Assembly: GCA_025055075.1 (NCBI GenBank)
Contig: JANWYV010000015.1
Span: forward strand, 1-64,000
Direction: 5' to 3'
From: Blastocatellia bacterium
GTDB taxonomy: Bacteria; Acidobacteriota; Blastocatellia; HR10
DNA: 64,000 bases
Of the stretch, positions 16,764-26,450 are shown piece after piece (positions within the stretch are counted from its first letter, which is position 1; each line of letters begins with the position of its first letter). A program made the translations under genes and the position numbers. Under the pieces are notes generated by a model. The model was not told the DNA's origin. It did no database searches and saw only the letters and a program-made list of their open reading frames with translations.

Positions 16764-16813
16764 TGGGGGGATGCGGCGTAACCGAGATCTCTTGGCCCGA
16801 CGTAGTAGATTCG

Positions 16814-16842
16814 GGAACCAAGATGGCACAAGCTGAGTTGTA
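16814..16842 (+). promoter_or_regulatory. Possible ECF-type (autoregulatory) promoter of the sigma-factor operon
   Basis: GGAACC (16814-16819), 17 bases, then GTTGTA (16837-16842) resembles the GGAAC...GTT/GTC layout recognised by many ECF sigma factors, and lies just before the sigma gene. Confidence 0.35.
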
Positions 16843-16848
16843 TAGAGC

Positions 16849-17526
16849 GTGGTGGTGGAGAGGTGCAATTCGGCGAACGAGCTTGTGCCCGACGACGAGG
16901 AGCTGGTTGAGCGGAGTCTGGCGGGCGATGCTGAGGCATTCGAGGCGTTGGTCCGGCGCTATGGTCGAGCCATCTACAATGTCGCAGGGCGCTTCTTCCG
17001 GCAGCCGGAGATGCGGGAGGACATCACACAGGAGACGTTCTTGAAGGCATATCAGGCCTTGCACACGTATCGGCGGGGAGCGTCCTTCGAGAGGTGGCTG
17101 ATGAAAATTGCCGTGAATGCATGCTATGATGAATTACGGCGGATGCAGCGGCGGCGGGAGTTCAGTTTGGCGGACTTGACTGAGGATGAGCGGACGTGGT
17201 TGGAAGAGGCGTTAGCCAGACCGGCATTCGAGCTGTTTGAGCAGCAGCAGCAGAACGAAGATGCTGCGGCCTTGGCCGAGAAGTTGCTCGCCAGTCTCTC
17301 GCCGGAGGATCGCTTAGTTATGCTTCTGTACGAACGCGATGGGCTCTCGACGGCCGAGATCGGCGAGCTGATGGGGTGGTCGCGCTCGAAGGTGAAGATC
17401 CGGCTGTTTCGAGCGCGTCGCGCTTTGGATAAACGGCTGCGTCGGATGCTGCAGATGGCGCAGCCAGCATCGGCCTCAAGGACGAAGGCTGACGAGTTGA
17501 AATCGCAGCGGGCGAGAAAGAGATGA
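16849..17526 (+). CDS. ECF RNA polymerase sigma factor (RpoE-like)
   Basis: 225 residues. Region 2 spans about 20-95 (DAEAFEALVRRYGRAIYNVA, MREDITQETFLKAYQAL, RGASFERWLMKIAVNACYDELRR); region 4 spans about 145-200 (LSPEDRLVMLLYERDGLSTAEIGELMGWSRSKVKIRLFRAR, ending in the recognition helix). A linker with a run of four glutamines joins them. The start is one of three adjacent GTG codons without a clear ribosome site; a GTG at 16885 is an alternative. The stop overlaps the anti-sigma gene by ATGA. It probably drives its own operon: anti-sigma, LTxxQ protein and MacAB. Confidence 0.93.
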   Translation: MVVERCNSANELVPDDEELVERSLAGDAEAFEALVRRYGRAIYNVAGRFFRQPEMREDITQETFLKAYQALHTYRRGASFERWLMKIAVNACYDELRRMQRRREFSLADLTEDERTWLEEALARPAFELFEQQQQNEDAAALAEKLLASLSPEDRLVMLLYERDGLSTAEIGELMGWSRSKVKIRLFRARRALDKRLRRMLQMAQPASASRTKADELKSQRARKR

Positions 17527-18023
17527 CGTGCCGAGATATCCGAAAGCGCATGGCGATGTGGGCGCGCGCGGCGAATCGCGGGGGGGGCGCCGCAGAGGAG
17601 CGGGAGGCGCTCGCGGCGCATCTGTCCGCATGCCCGGTCTGCGCGGAGGAGCTGCGGTTGCTGGCGCTCAAGCGCATCTTGTTGCAAGCGACCCGAGCGC
17701 CGGAGGCCGAGCCGATGCCTTCTCTCTATGCGCGCGTGAGCGCGCGACTTCGCGAGGAGCGCGTCCGACCCGTTTTCTCCTTCTGGGAGGCAGCGCGCGC
17801 CTTTGCGGCGAGCGTCGCCGTGGTGGCGATGATCCTACTCATGCTGCTTGTCGGAGTGAATGTGTATATCCACCGGCAGATTCCCGCCGAGCGGCGGGAT
17901 TTCATCTCCGCCCTGATGGAGCGCAATTTCTCGGAGGCCGAGCGCCTGGTCTTCGCTGGAGAAGAGCTGAGCCAAGAAGGCGTGTTGAGCGCGCTGGCGG
18001 CTGAACCGCAGGGATCGAGATGA
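17523..18023 (+). CDS. Zinc-finger anti-sigma factor (zf-HC2), membrane bound
   Basis: 166 residues. An N-terminal zinc-binding anti-sigma segment has Cys3 and the HLSACPVC motif (His33, Cys37, Cys40), the ZAS pattern. One membrane helix lies at about 90-115 (ASVAVVAMILLMLLVGVNVY), and a short outer part of about 50 residues follows. It should hold the upstream sigma factor at the membrane until an envelope signal releases it. It overlaps both neighbours by 4 bases, so their translation is coupled. Confidence 0.88.
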   Translation: MTCRDIRKRMAMWARAANRGGGAAEEREALAAHLSACPVCAEELRLLALKRILLQATRAPEAEPMPSLYARVSARLREERVRPVFSFWEAARAFAASVAVVAMILLMLLVGVNVYIHRQIPAERRDFISALMERNFSEAERLVFAGEELSQEGVLSALAAEPQGSR

Positions 18024-18433
18024 TGTTTCGCAACAGCTCATGGCGAGCTCGCTTAACGGTTTTGGGCGTTTTCGCGCTTGGAGTAGCGCTTGGCGCGTTG
18101 GCCATGGACTTTTATCAGCGAGGCGTTTGGGGGCGTGGCCCTCAGGAGCCGCCTCCGCGCGGAGAGAGCGCGCGCGAACGCCATCTGCAGCATCTTGTCC
18201 GAGAGCTGAAGCTCACGCCGGAGCAGACCGAGCAGGTGCGACGCATCCTTGATGAGACGCGGCAAGAGTTCCTGCAACTTCGGAATGAGATGCGTCCGCG
18301 CTTTGAAGAGATTCGGCGTCGCTCGCGCGAGCGGCTGCGTGCCGTCCTGACGCCGGAGCAGCAGGCGAAATTCGATGAGTTGATGAAGCGCATGGAGGAA
18401 GAGCGGCGACGCTATCGCCGAGAGGGGCCGTGA
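18020..18433 (+). CDS. LTxxQ (Spy/CpxP-like) periplasmic protein
   Basis: 137 residues: a membrane anchor or signal at about 10-30, then a highly charged helical region with two LTPEQ motifs (LKLTPEQTEQVRRILDETRQE and AVLTPEQQAKFDELMKRME). That is the hallmark of Spy/CpxP/CnrX-type periplasmic chaperones or sensors. Sitting directly after the anti-sigma gene, it may act as its periplasmic co-sensor, like CnrX beside CnrY/CnrH (inference). It overlaps the anti-sigma gene by 4 bases. Confidence 0.82.
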   Translation: MMFRNSSWRARLTVLGVFALGVALGALAMDFYQRGVWGRGPQEPPPRGESARERHLQHLVRELKLTPEQTEQVRRILDETRQEFLQLRNEMRPRFEEIRRRSRERLRAVLTPEQQAKFDELMKRMEEERRRYRREGP

Positions 18434-18447
18434 GGGAGGGAAAATCT

Positions 18448-20280
18448 ATGGAACGGATGAAAGCCCTTTTGACGAAAAAACGGATTGTGATCCTCTCGCT
18501 CGTGCTTGTGGTCGTCGTCGGGGGAATCCTCTCGATGACGGTGTTTCGACAGCGAGCGGCCGCGAGCGAGTTCTTCACCGCGACGGTGGATCGTGGACCC
18601 GTGCGCAATGTCGTTAACGCTACGGGCACGGTCCAGGCGGTCGTGACGGTTCAGGTGGGAAGTCAGGTCTCCGGGCAGATTCAAGCCCTGTATGCGGACT
18701 TCAATTCCGTCGTCAAACGGGGGCAGCTTCTGGCGAAGATTGATCCCCGCAACTTCGAGGCGCAGTTGGAGAACGCGCGGGCGAATCTGGCCGCGGCCGA
18801 AGCCCGCGTGCGCACGGTTGAGGCCGAGTTGAACACACAACGGGCGAATCTGGCGGCTGCCGAAGCGAATCTCGAAGCGGCGCGCGTCGCCATGGAGAAC
18901 GCCAATCTCATCTTGCGCCGCTATACGGAACTGGCGCAGGGCGGGGTGCTCTCGCAGAACGATTACGACACGGCCAAGGCCAATGCCGATTCGGCCCGAG
19001 CGCGGTATAATCAAGCCTTGGCGGCCGTGCAACAGGTGAGGGCGCAGATTCGCGCTACCGAGGCGCAACTGGAGCAAGCGAAGGCCCAGGTCGAGCAGGC
19101 GCGTGCTGAGGTCAATCGCGCCCAGGTCAATCTGGAGTACACGAACATCTATTCTCCTGTGGATGGAGTCGTCATTTCGCGCAACGTAGACGTCGGGCAG
19201 ACGGTCGCCGCGAGCTTGCAAGCCCCCACGCTCTTTGTGATCGCCAACGATCTGACCAAGATGCAAGTCCAGGCGAATGTGGACGAGGCCGACATTGGAA
19301 AGATCTCCGAGGCAGTGGATGTGCGCTTCACAGTAGACGCTTATCCCAACGACACATTCGTCGGTCGGATCCAAGAGATTCGTCTGAACCCGCAGACGGT
19401 CCAGAACGTCGTGACCTACAGCGTGATCATCGCCGTGGATAATCCCGACCTGAAGCTCAAGCCGGGGATGACGGCGAACATCACCATCACCGTGGATCAG
19501 CGGGAGAATGTCTTGCGCGTGTCGAACGCCGCCTTGCGGTATTTGCCGCCGGGAATCACGCGGGAGAAGGTGATGGAGCTGTTGCGGCAGGGGCCACCGC
19601 TTCAGCCGCCTTCCTCGCCTGCGGGGAAGCCCGGTGCTGCTTCGTCCGTGGAGAGGAAGGCCGAACCTTCGGCGCGTGGGGGACAGGCGCCTGAAGCACG
19701 TCCACAATCCCCGCGCGGGTCCAGTCAAACGTCTGCCGAGATTCCTGGGTTGTCGCCCGAAGCCGCGGCCTTAGTCCGACAGCTTCGCGATCCCAATCTG
19801 ACGCCGGAAGAGCGTCAGGCGCTCGTGCAAAAGCTGCGCGCCTTTCCCGAGGCCGAGCGACAGAAGATTCGCGAGAGCTTCCAGCGCTTTCGCCCGGAAG
19901 GGGAAACCCCGACGGCCGCATCAGCGCGACCGATGGAGCGACGCAGACCGACATCCGCGGTGACGCTTGCTCCCGGACAGCTTTGGGATCCGGCTGAGAA
20001 ACTGCGCTTTCCGACGCCGCGCGAAACCAATCGGGTTCGTCCAGCGGTCGTCTGGGTCCTGAATGCGCAGAAGAAGCCCGAGCCGCGGCGCGTCCTGCTG
20101 GGCATCACTGATGGGGTGAATACGGAGGTTCTCGCGGGCGAGTTGAAAGAGGGGGATCAAGTGATCATCGGCGATACCTCGCAGGTGCCGGCGCAGGCGC
20201 AAGGTGGCACTCCGTCGCCCTTCGGTCGGCCCGTTGGTTTTGGCCCGCCGCGGCCGGCGGGTGGCGGCATGCGCCGGTGA
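18448..20280 (+). CDS. macA: MacA-type periplasmic adaptor with a large insertion
   Basis: About 610 residues from the ATG at 18448 (GGGAGGG site). An N-terminal membrane helix (about 14-32) is followed by the first lipoyl half ([20 protein letters not shown]), a long coiled coil (about 105-220), the second half ([18 protein letters not shown]), a beta-barrel (about 255-350) and a C-terminal membrane-proximal part ([23 protein letters not shown]). Normal MacA is about 370-400 residues; here some 150 residues are inserted after [12 protein letters not shown]. The insert is Pro/Ala-rich and holds a helical piece, [14 protein letters not shown], that echoes the LTPEQ motif of the preceding gene. 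It links the inner-membrane MacB to an outer-membrane channel, which is not present here. Confidence 0.9.
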   Translation: MERMKALLTKKRIVILSLVLVVVVGGILSMTVFRQRAAASEFFTATVDRGPVRNVVNATGTVQAVVTVQVGSQVSGQIQALYADFNSVVKRGQLLAKIDPRNFEAQLENARANLAAAEARVRTVEAELNTQRANLAAAEANLEAARVAMENANLILRRYTELAQGGVLSQNDYDTAKANADSARARYNQALAAVQQVRAQIRATEAQLEQAKAQVEQARAEVNRAQVNLEYTNIYSPVDGVVISRNVDVGQTVAASLQAPTLFVIANDLTKMQVQANVDEADIGKISEAVDVRFTVDAYPNDTFVGRIQEIRLNPQTVQNVVTYSVIIAVDNPDLKLKPGMTANITITVDQRENVLRVSNAALRYLPPGITREKVMELLRQGPPLQPPSSPAGKPGAASSVERKAEPSARGGQAPEARPQSPRGSSQTSAEIPGLSPEAAALVRQLRDPNLTPEERQALVQKLRAFPEAERQKIRESFQRFRPEGETPTAASARPMERRRPTSAVTLAPGQLWDPAEKLRFPTPRETNRVRPAVVWVLNAQKKPEPRRVLLGITDGVNTEVLAGELKEGDQVIIGDTSQVPAQAQGGTPSPFGRPVGFGPPRPAGGGMRR

Positions 20281-21174
20281 ACGTCAGGGACCCGGTGAAT
20301 GGGCGGTCGCGACGCTTCGCCCATTCCCGGGAACGCTTTGGAGAGGGAGAAGCGGATTTGGTTGAGGCGATTCAAAAGAACCTCTGGCATCGGAAGGAAG
20401 AAGAGAGCAGCGTGCGGTTGCCCCCGTACGCGCCTAATCAAGTCATCCGCCTGGAGCGAGTGCACAAGATCTACAATACGGGCGAGGTCGAGGTCCATGC
20501 GTTACGTGGCGTCTCGCTCTTGATCGAGCGGGGGGAGTTCGTGGCGATCATGGGGCCCTCGGGATCGGGGAAATCCACCCTGATGAACATCGTGGGGTGT
20601 CTGGATCGGCCGACGCGCGGCCGCTATTTCTTGGAAGGGGTGGACGTCTCGACGCTCTCCAAGAGCGAATTGGCCGATATTCGCAATCGGCGCATTGGGT
20701 TCGTCTTCCAAGCCTTCAATCTGGTGCCCCGCACGTCGGCGTTGGAGAACGTCGAGTTGCCGCTCCTGTATGCAGGTGTACCGGCCAAAGAGCGATTGCG
20801 ACGCGCGCGCGAGGCCTTGGCGGCCGTTGGGTTAGCCGATAAGGAGAAGAGCTTCCCCAATCAGCTCTCGGGCGGCCAGCAGCAGCGGGTGGCCATTGCT
20901 CGAGCTTTAGTCAACAATCCCTCGATCATCCTCGCGGACGAACCGACTGGAAACTTGGATAGTCGAACGTCGGTCGAAGTGATGGAGATCTTCCAGCGCC
21001 TCAATCGGGAGCGAAATCTGACGATCATCATCGTCACGCATGAGCAGGACATCGCGCAGTATGCCAGACGCATCATTCTCTTCCGCGATGGGCGGATTCG
21101 GCATGATATGCCGGTCGAGGCGCCGCGCGAGGCGCGCGAGGTCCTCCTGACCCTACCTCCGGAGGAGGAGAGCG

Positions 21175-22395
<1,221 letters not shown>

Positions 22396-22430
22396 GCTCA
22401 CCACTTCGTTGCCTCCCCTGAGGACGCACC

Positions 22431-22880
22431 ATGCGAGCGGTCGTGCAACGGGTCGCTTCGGCGCGCGTGCGCGTGGGCGATCGCACGGTCGGAGAGATCG
22501 GACGTGGTCTACTCGTCTTGCTCGGCGTCGGGCGAGAGGATACGGAAGCGGATGCCGAGTATCTCGCCGAGAAGATCGTTCACCTGCGCGTCTTCGAAGA
22601 CGAGGCGGGGAAGATGAACCGTTCGCTGCTGGAAATCGGGGGAGATATGCTCGTCGTTTCTCAGTTCACCCTCTACGGCGATTGTCGCCGAGGGCGACGC
22701 CCTTCGTATTCCGAAGCGGCGCCACCCGATCGAGCGCGCGCGCTCTATGAGTATTTCATCGCGAAGGCCCGCCAGTATGGCCCGCGCGTGGAGACCGGCG
22801 TCTTCCAGGAGATGATGGACGTCGAGTTGGTGAACGCCGGTCCCGTCACCGTGCTCCTCGATAGCCGCAAGCAGTTCTAG
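22431..22880 (+). CDS. dtd: D-aminoacyl-tRNA deacylase
   Basis: 149 residues, full length for the family. It starts [13 protein letters not shown] and has both active-site loops, SQFTLYGD (77-84) and NAGPVTV near the end, the cross-subunit Gly-Pro motif that selects D-amino acids. It removes D-amino acids wrongly attached to tRNA. It follows the macB permease by 35 bases and may be read through from that operon. Confidence 0.97.
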   Translation: MRAVVQRVASARVRVGDRTVGEIGRGLLVLLGVGREDTEADAEYLAEKIVHLRVFEDEAGKMNRSLLEIGGDMLVVSQFTLYGDCRRGRRPSYSEAAPPDRARALYEYFIAKARQYGPRVETGVFQEMMDVELVNAGPVTVLLDSRKQF

Positions 22881-22904
22881 CCTCGCGCGAGCGCGCTGGT
22901 GCCC

Positions 22905-23315
22905 TCATGTCTCCCGCTCTGGCCGATGATGCGCGCGAGAGAAGTGTTCGTGCACGATTCGCCATTGACCGTTCTCTCGGTGAAAGACGTGTGTCCCGCG
23001 TCCATGGATCTCACGGCGATGAGTGCCGTCGCTCAACACGACCGTCCAATAGAAGCTCACGATCGCCGTCTCGCCGAACTGCTGAATGAGCGGTTCCGAG
23101 ATCTGGTACTCGACTCGCTCCGCTTGTCGGAGATAGTACTCGAACGTCTCGCGTAAGGCCTCCAGTCCTTTCACGCGCTCGTGCCGTGTTGAGGAGAAGC
23201 CCACGATTTCGGGGGAGAAGCTTGCGAGCGCGGCGACGACGTCTCGGCGGTTGAAGGCGGCGGCTTGCTCTTCCTCAAGGCGAAGCAATTCGCGTTCGAG
23301 GTCCGCGTTGACCAT
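22905..23315 (-). CDS. NTF2-like (SnoaL/DUF4440-type) small protein
   Basis: 136 residues from the ATG at 23315 (GGAGGGAACCT upstream). The layout matches the NTF2-like fold: a helical start (LERELLRLEEEQAAAFNRRD), DVVAALASFSPEIVGFSST, and the closing strands GRGTHVFHRENGQWRIVHEHFS. Proteins of this kind are ketosteroid isomerase-like enzymes or ligand carriers; no catalytic set can be assigned. It converges with dtd (24 bases apart). Confidence 0.82.
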   Translation of the reverse strand: MVNADLERELLRLEEEQAAAFNRRDVVAALASFSPEIVGFSSTRHERVKGLEALRETFEYYLRQAERVEYQISEPLIQQFGETAIVSFYWTVVLSDGTHRREIHGRGTHVFHRENGQWRIVHEHFSRAHHRPERET

Positions 23316-23510
23316 AGGTTCCCTCCACGTTGAGGGTTTCCGCTCGACACCTTTTGTAGCACAGCCGGAGGAGGGGAAGCAATCGCCGTTCGTCCTTCGC
23401 TTTCGCCGGGCTGGGGTGGTAAACTGAGAAGCTCCTCCGAGGGGCAACGCGCTCGGTCGGAGATTCATCCAATCGGGCTCGGAGGGGGAACTTATTCGGA
23501 AGGGGGGAAT

Positions 23511-24440
23511 ATGGCGCGAAAGACGCTGGACGAGTTGCTTCTCGGGAAACCGCTCTCTGATCCTCACAGAGATGAGGGGACCCAAGGTGGTGGGCATCGT
23601 CTTTGGCCTCTCCTTGCGGGAGTGTCCCTGCTGATGATCGTGGTGATCGCCATGCTGTATCTGATCTACGACCTGAGAGCGACGGCGCGCCAATTGCGCG
23701 CCGATTTGGATGCGACCCAGCGAGATCTGCAAGTCGCGCTCAAGCGATTGGACGATGCCGACGCTCGCTATGCGAATCTGAAGGCGCAGTTGGCGGTCAC
23801 CGCTGAGCATATTGGCATCACGGAGAAAGAACTGCAGCGGGCGCGAGCGCTGGCGGTGGAGATCAAGCGAGAGCAGGAGCAACGGGTCGCCGCGCTTCAA
23901 GCGGAGTTGGCGCGAAAGGCAGAAGCCGCACAGCTTTCGGCGCTACAAGAGGAACAAGCACGGCGAATCGGCGCCATCACCGGCGAGATCACGACCGTGA
24001 AGAGCGATGTCTCGGCTACGCGAGAGGAGATTGAGAAGGCGAAACGGGAGATCGGTGGGATTCAACTCAAGCTGAGCGAATACGGAACGCTCATCGCGCG
24101 CAATCGCGAGGAATTGGCGGAATTGCGTCGGCGCGGCGAGCGGGAATATTTCGAGTTCGACATCACGAAGAAAGGCGGATGGCAGCAGGTCGCCGATGTT
24201 CGAATTCGGTTGACCAAGACCGATGTCAAAAGGCAGAAGTTCAACATCGCCCTGTATGTCGGCGACCGGCAAGTGGAGCGCAAGGATAATCTCATCAACA
24301 CCCCCATTCAATTTCGTGCGGAGCGAGGAGTCGCGCCCTACGAGTTGGTCGTCAATGAAGTGAAGCCCGATCGCATCATCGGGTATTTGGCCCTTCCGAA
24401 GGAGCGGGCGGCAGCGCTGCAGCCGACGATCACGCGGTGA
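23511..24440 (+). CDS. Single-pass membrane protein with long coiled coil; function unknown
   Basis: 309 residues. A short cytoplasmic N-terminus, one membrane helix (about 30-53: LWPLLAGVSLLMIVVIAMLY), then about 150 residues of continuous charged heptad-like coiled coil (about 55-210). A compact beta-rich C-terminal domain follows (about 212-309; EYFEFDITKKGGWQQVADV, FNIALYVGDRQVERKDNL). Topology and layout suggest a periplasmic structural or tethering role (inference). I do not recognise the C-terminal domain. Convergent with ubiD. Confidence 0.8.
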   Translation: MARKTLDELLLGKPLSDPHRDEGTQGGGHRLWPLLAGVSLLMIVVIAMLYLIYDLRATARQLRADLDATQRDLQVALKRLDDADARYANLKAQLAVTAEHIGITEKELQRARALAVEIKREQEQRVAALQAELARKAEAAQLSALQEEQARRIGAITGEITTVKSDVSATREEIEKAKREIGGIQLKLSEYGTLIARNREELAELRRRGEREYFEFDITKKGGWQQVADVRIRLTKTDVKRQKFNIALYVGDRQVERKDNLINTPIQFRAERGVAPYELVVNEVKPDRIIGYLALPKERAAALQPTITR

Positions 24441-24491
24441 ACCAGTGAGGGCTCAGTCCGAGAGGGGCGTGGACGTCCGCACGGGGGTGGC

Positions 24492-26285
24492 TCACGCCTT
24501 CGGGAAATACTCGGACCAGCGACGATCCACCAGCCGTACGATCTCCTCGCTCATTTCCAAGGGGCGGGGATACCCCTCCTTCCACGTCGCATCAATGGCC
24601 AGCCGTCCGCGATAGACCGGCCGAGCGCCAACAAAGCGCATGTCTTCCGCGATCATATCGCGCGCGGGATCGAAGCGCGTGAAGATTCCCCAGAGCAGGT
24701 TTTCCTCGTCGTCGAGGCGCACATCGGGACTAACGGCCACGAGGATCTTGATCGGGCCGAGCGTTGGGGCGCGCACGAGATCCGCGAGCACGGCGCGCGC
24801 TTCGCGTTCGATGGTGAGCACCAGCATTCCTCCCTCGAGCAAACGAGAAGCGAGGATGCGCCGGTCGAGCGCGCGCGGATCAGCGACGTCAGTGGGCGGC
24901 GGATTCGATTCGATGCGCTCACCGGTGGCGTCGAGGATGAGTTTGCTCCCGACGTGCGGAACGAAAGAGGTGAAGTCGAGCGTGTCCAGTGGCGCCGTCG
25001 GCAAAAGCAGCAAATGTCGCTCGGGATTGAAACGGAACCACAACTCGCGAAGCAGCGCCCGAAAGCTCCGACAGTTCACATCCTCGCGCACCAAGACCAT
25101 CACTTTCGTGAGCGCCAATTGTCCCAATCCCAGCAGCGCGAAGGCCGTCTTGAGCGCTTCCTTCGGATGGCGCTCCCGAAGGGCGACTCCGAGCAGATTA
25201 TGAAAGCCCGCTCCCGGGAACGCCCATAGGTCTACGACATTGGGATTGGTGAGCCGCGCCAGAGGGCCGATGACCTCCGTGGATGCGATGCCGAGATACT
25301 TGTCCTCCTGCGGTGGTTTGCCCACGACGGTAGCGGGATAGATGGCCCTTCGGCGGCGCGTGATCCGATGGATGTGAAAGACGGGGAATTCGGCCGCATC
25401 AGAATAGTGGCCGAAGTGATCGCCAAAAGGCCCTTCCATCTGGCGTTCATAGGGGGGGACAACGCCTTCCAGGATGAACTCGGCATTGGCAGGAACGAGC
25501 AGCGGGATCGTGTGGGCTCGGACTAAGGGAACTGGCCGTCCGCGCAGGAATCCGGCGAAGGCGATCTCGTCGAAATCTTCCGGCAGGGGCAAGATCGCGG
25601 AGAGCATCAGCACGGGGTCTCCGCCCAGGATCACCGCCGCCGGTAGCGGACGCCCTTCGCGTTCGGCCTCGTCGTAATGGGCGCGTCCGCCCTTGAGGCT
25701 TTGCCAGTGCATCCCCGTTCGATCGCGTCCGAAGACATGCAGGCGATATAGGCCCAGATTCCGCCGATGCGTCTTCGGATGCTCCGTGAGCACGAGTCCG
25801 AAGGTGATAAATCGGCCTCCGTCCTCCGGCCAACATTTCAGGATCGGCAGCTTCTCGAGATCGGGTTCTTCGACGACCTCCTGTACGGGGGCGCGCCAAA
25901 CTCGCTTGGGACGCATGTTGAGGGCACGCCACAGCACTGCGCGAGAGCGCCACAGCCCACCAAGCGTCGGCGGATTCAATCGCTCGAGAGCGCAAATGAG
26001 ATCATGACCGATCTCAGCCGGATGGCGACCGAGTGCCCACTGGACGCGTTCGGGTGTCCCGAACAGATTGATGACCAGCGGGAAGGCGGCGCCTTTCGGG
26101 CGCTCGAAAAGAAGCGCCGGACCGTTCTCCCGAATGACGCGTTGGACGATCTCGGTGACTTCGAGAACCGGATCCACTTCCGCGCGAACGCGGACGAGTT
26201 GGCCGCGCCGTTCCAAGAAGGCCAGGAACGCCCGCAGATCTTCGAATCGGCCTCCCTTCTGATCTCGCTCGCTTCCCGAGAGCAT
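24492..26285 (-). CDS. UbiD-family prenylated-FMN-dependent decarboxylase
   Basis: 597 residues from the ATG at 26285; an in-frame ATG at 26345 has GAGG only 2-4 bases away, so the start is uncertain. The family core begins with FEDLRAFLAFLERRGQLVRV; the prenyl-FMN/metal-binding and catalytic region includes AEFILEGVVPPYE and MEGPFGDHFGHY (about 285-315), and VVGKPPQEDKYLG follows. UbiD enzymes decarboxylate aromatic or alpha,beta-unsaturated acids, for example in ubiquinone or menaquinone synthesis (the MqnL role) or aromatic degradation. UbiX, which makes the cofactor, is not in the window, so the substrate cannot be fixed. Divergent from the subtilase gene. Confidence 0.92.
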   Translation of the reverse strand: MLSGSERDQKGGRFEDLRAFLAFLERRGQLVRVRAEVDPVLEVTEIVQRVIRENGPALLFERPKGAAFPLVINLFGTPERVQWALGRHPAEIGHDLICALERLNPPTLGGLWRSRAVLWRALNMRPKRVWRAPVQEVVEEPDLEKLPILKCWPEDGGRFITFGLVLTEHPKTHRRNLGLYRLHVFGRDRTGMHWQSLKGGRAHYDEAEREGRPLPAAVILGGDPVLMLSAILPLPEDFDEIAFAGFLRGRPVPLVRAHTIPLLVPANAEFILEGVVPPYERQMEGPFGDHFGHYSDAAEFPVFHIHRITRRRRAIYPATVVGKPPQEDKYLGIASTEVIGPLARLTNPNVVDLWAFPGAGFHNLLGVALRERHPKEALKTAFALLGLGQLALTKVMVLVREDVNCRSFRALLRELWFRFNPERHLLLLPTAPLDTLDFTSFVPHVGSKLILDATGERIESNPPPTDVADPRALDRRILASRLLEGGMLVLTIEREARAVLADLVRAPTLGPIKILVAVSPDVRLDDEENLLWGIFTRFDPARDMIAEDMRFVGARPVYRGRLAIDATWKEGYPRPLEMSEEIVRLVDRRWSEYFPKA

Positions 26286-26382
26286 CGGGAACACTGTATA
26301 CGATCCGCGGGCTTCGTGAAAAGGGCTCTTGTGGGCGTCGAGCATTTCCTCTAGCGCACACGCCGGTTCAAAAGACTTTCTC

Positions 26383-26411
26383 TTTACGACGCGCGGTCTT
26401 TGGCCTAGACT
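26383..26411 (+). promoter_or_regulatory. Promoter candidate of the subtilase-M1 operon
   Basis: TTTACG (26383-26388), a 17-base spacer and TAGACT (26406-26411), each matching 4 of 6 bases, 39 bases before the ATG. Confidence 0.4.
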
Positions 26412-26450
26412 AGGGGCGCATGATCGAGAGCGAACACAGAGGAGGAGCCT

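Noticed and set aside
17238-17255. CAG triplet run in the sigma-factor gene.
   Set aside because: A short polyglutamine linker between sigma regions 2 and 4; not a notable microsatellite.
18412-19728. 438-codon open frame opposite macA.
   Set aside because: Repetitive Arg/Leu-rich shadow of the MacA coiled coil.
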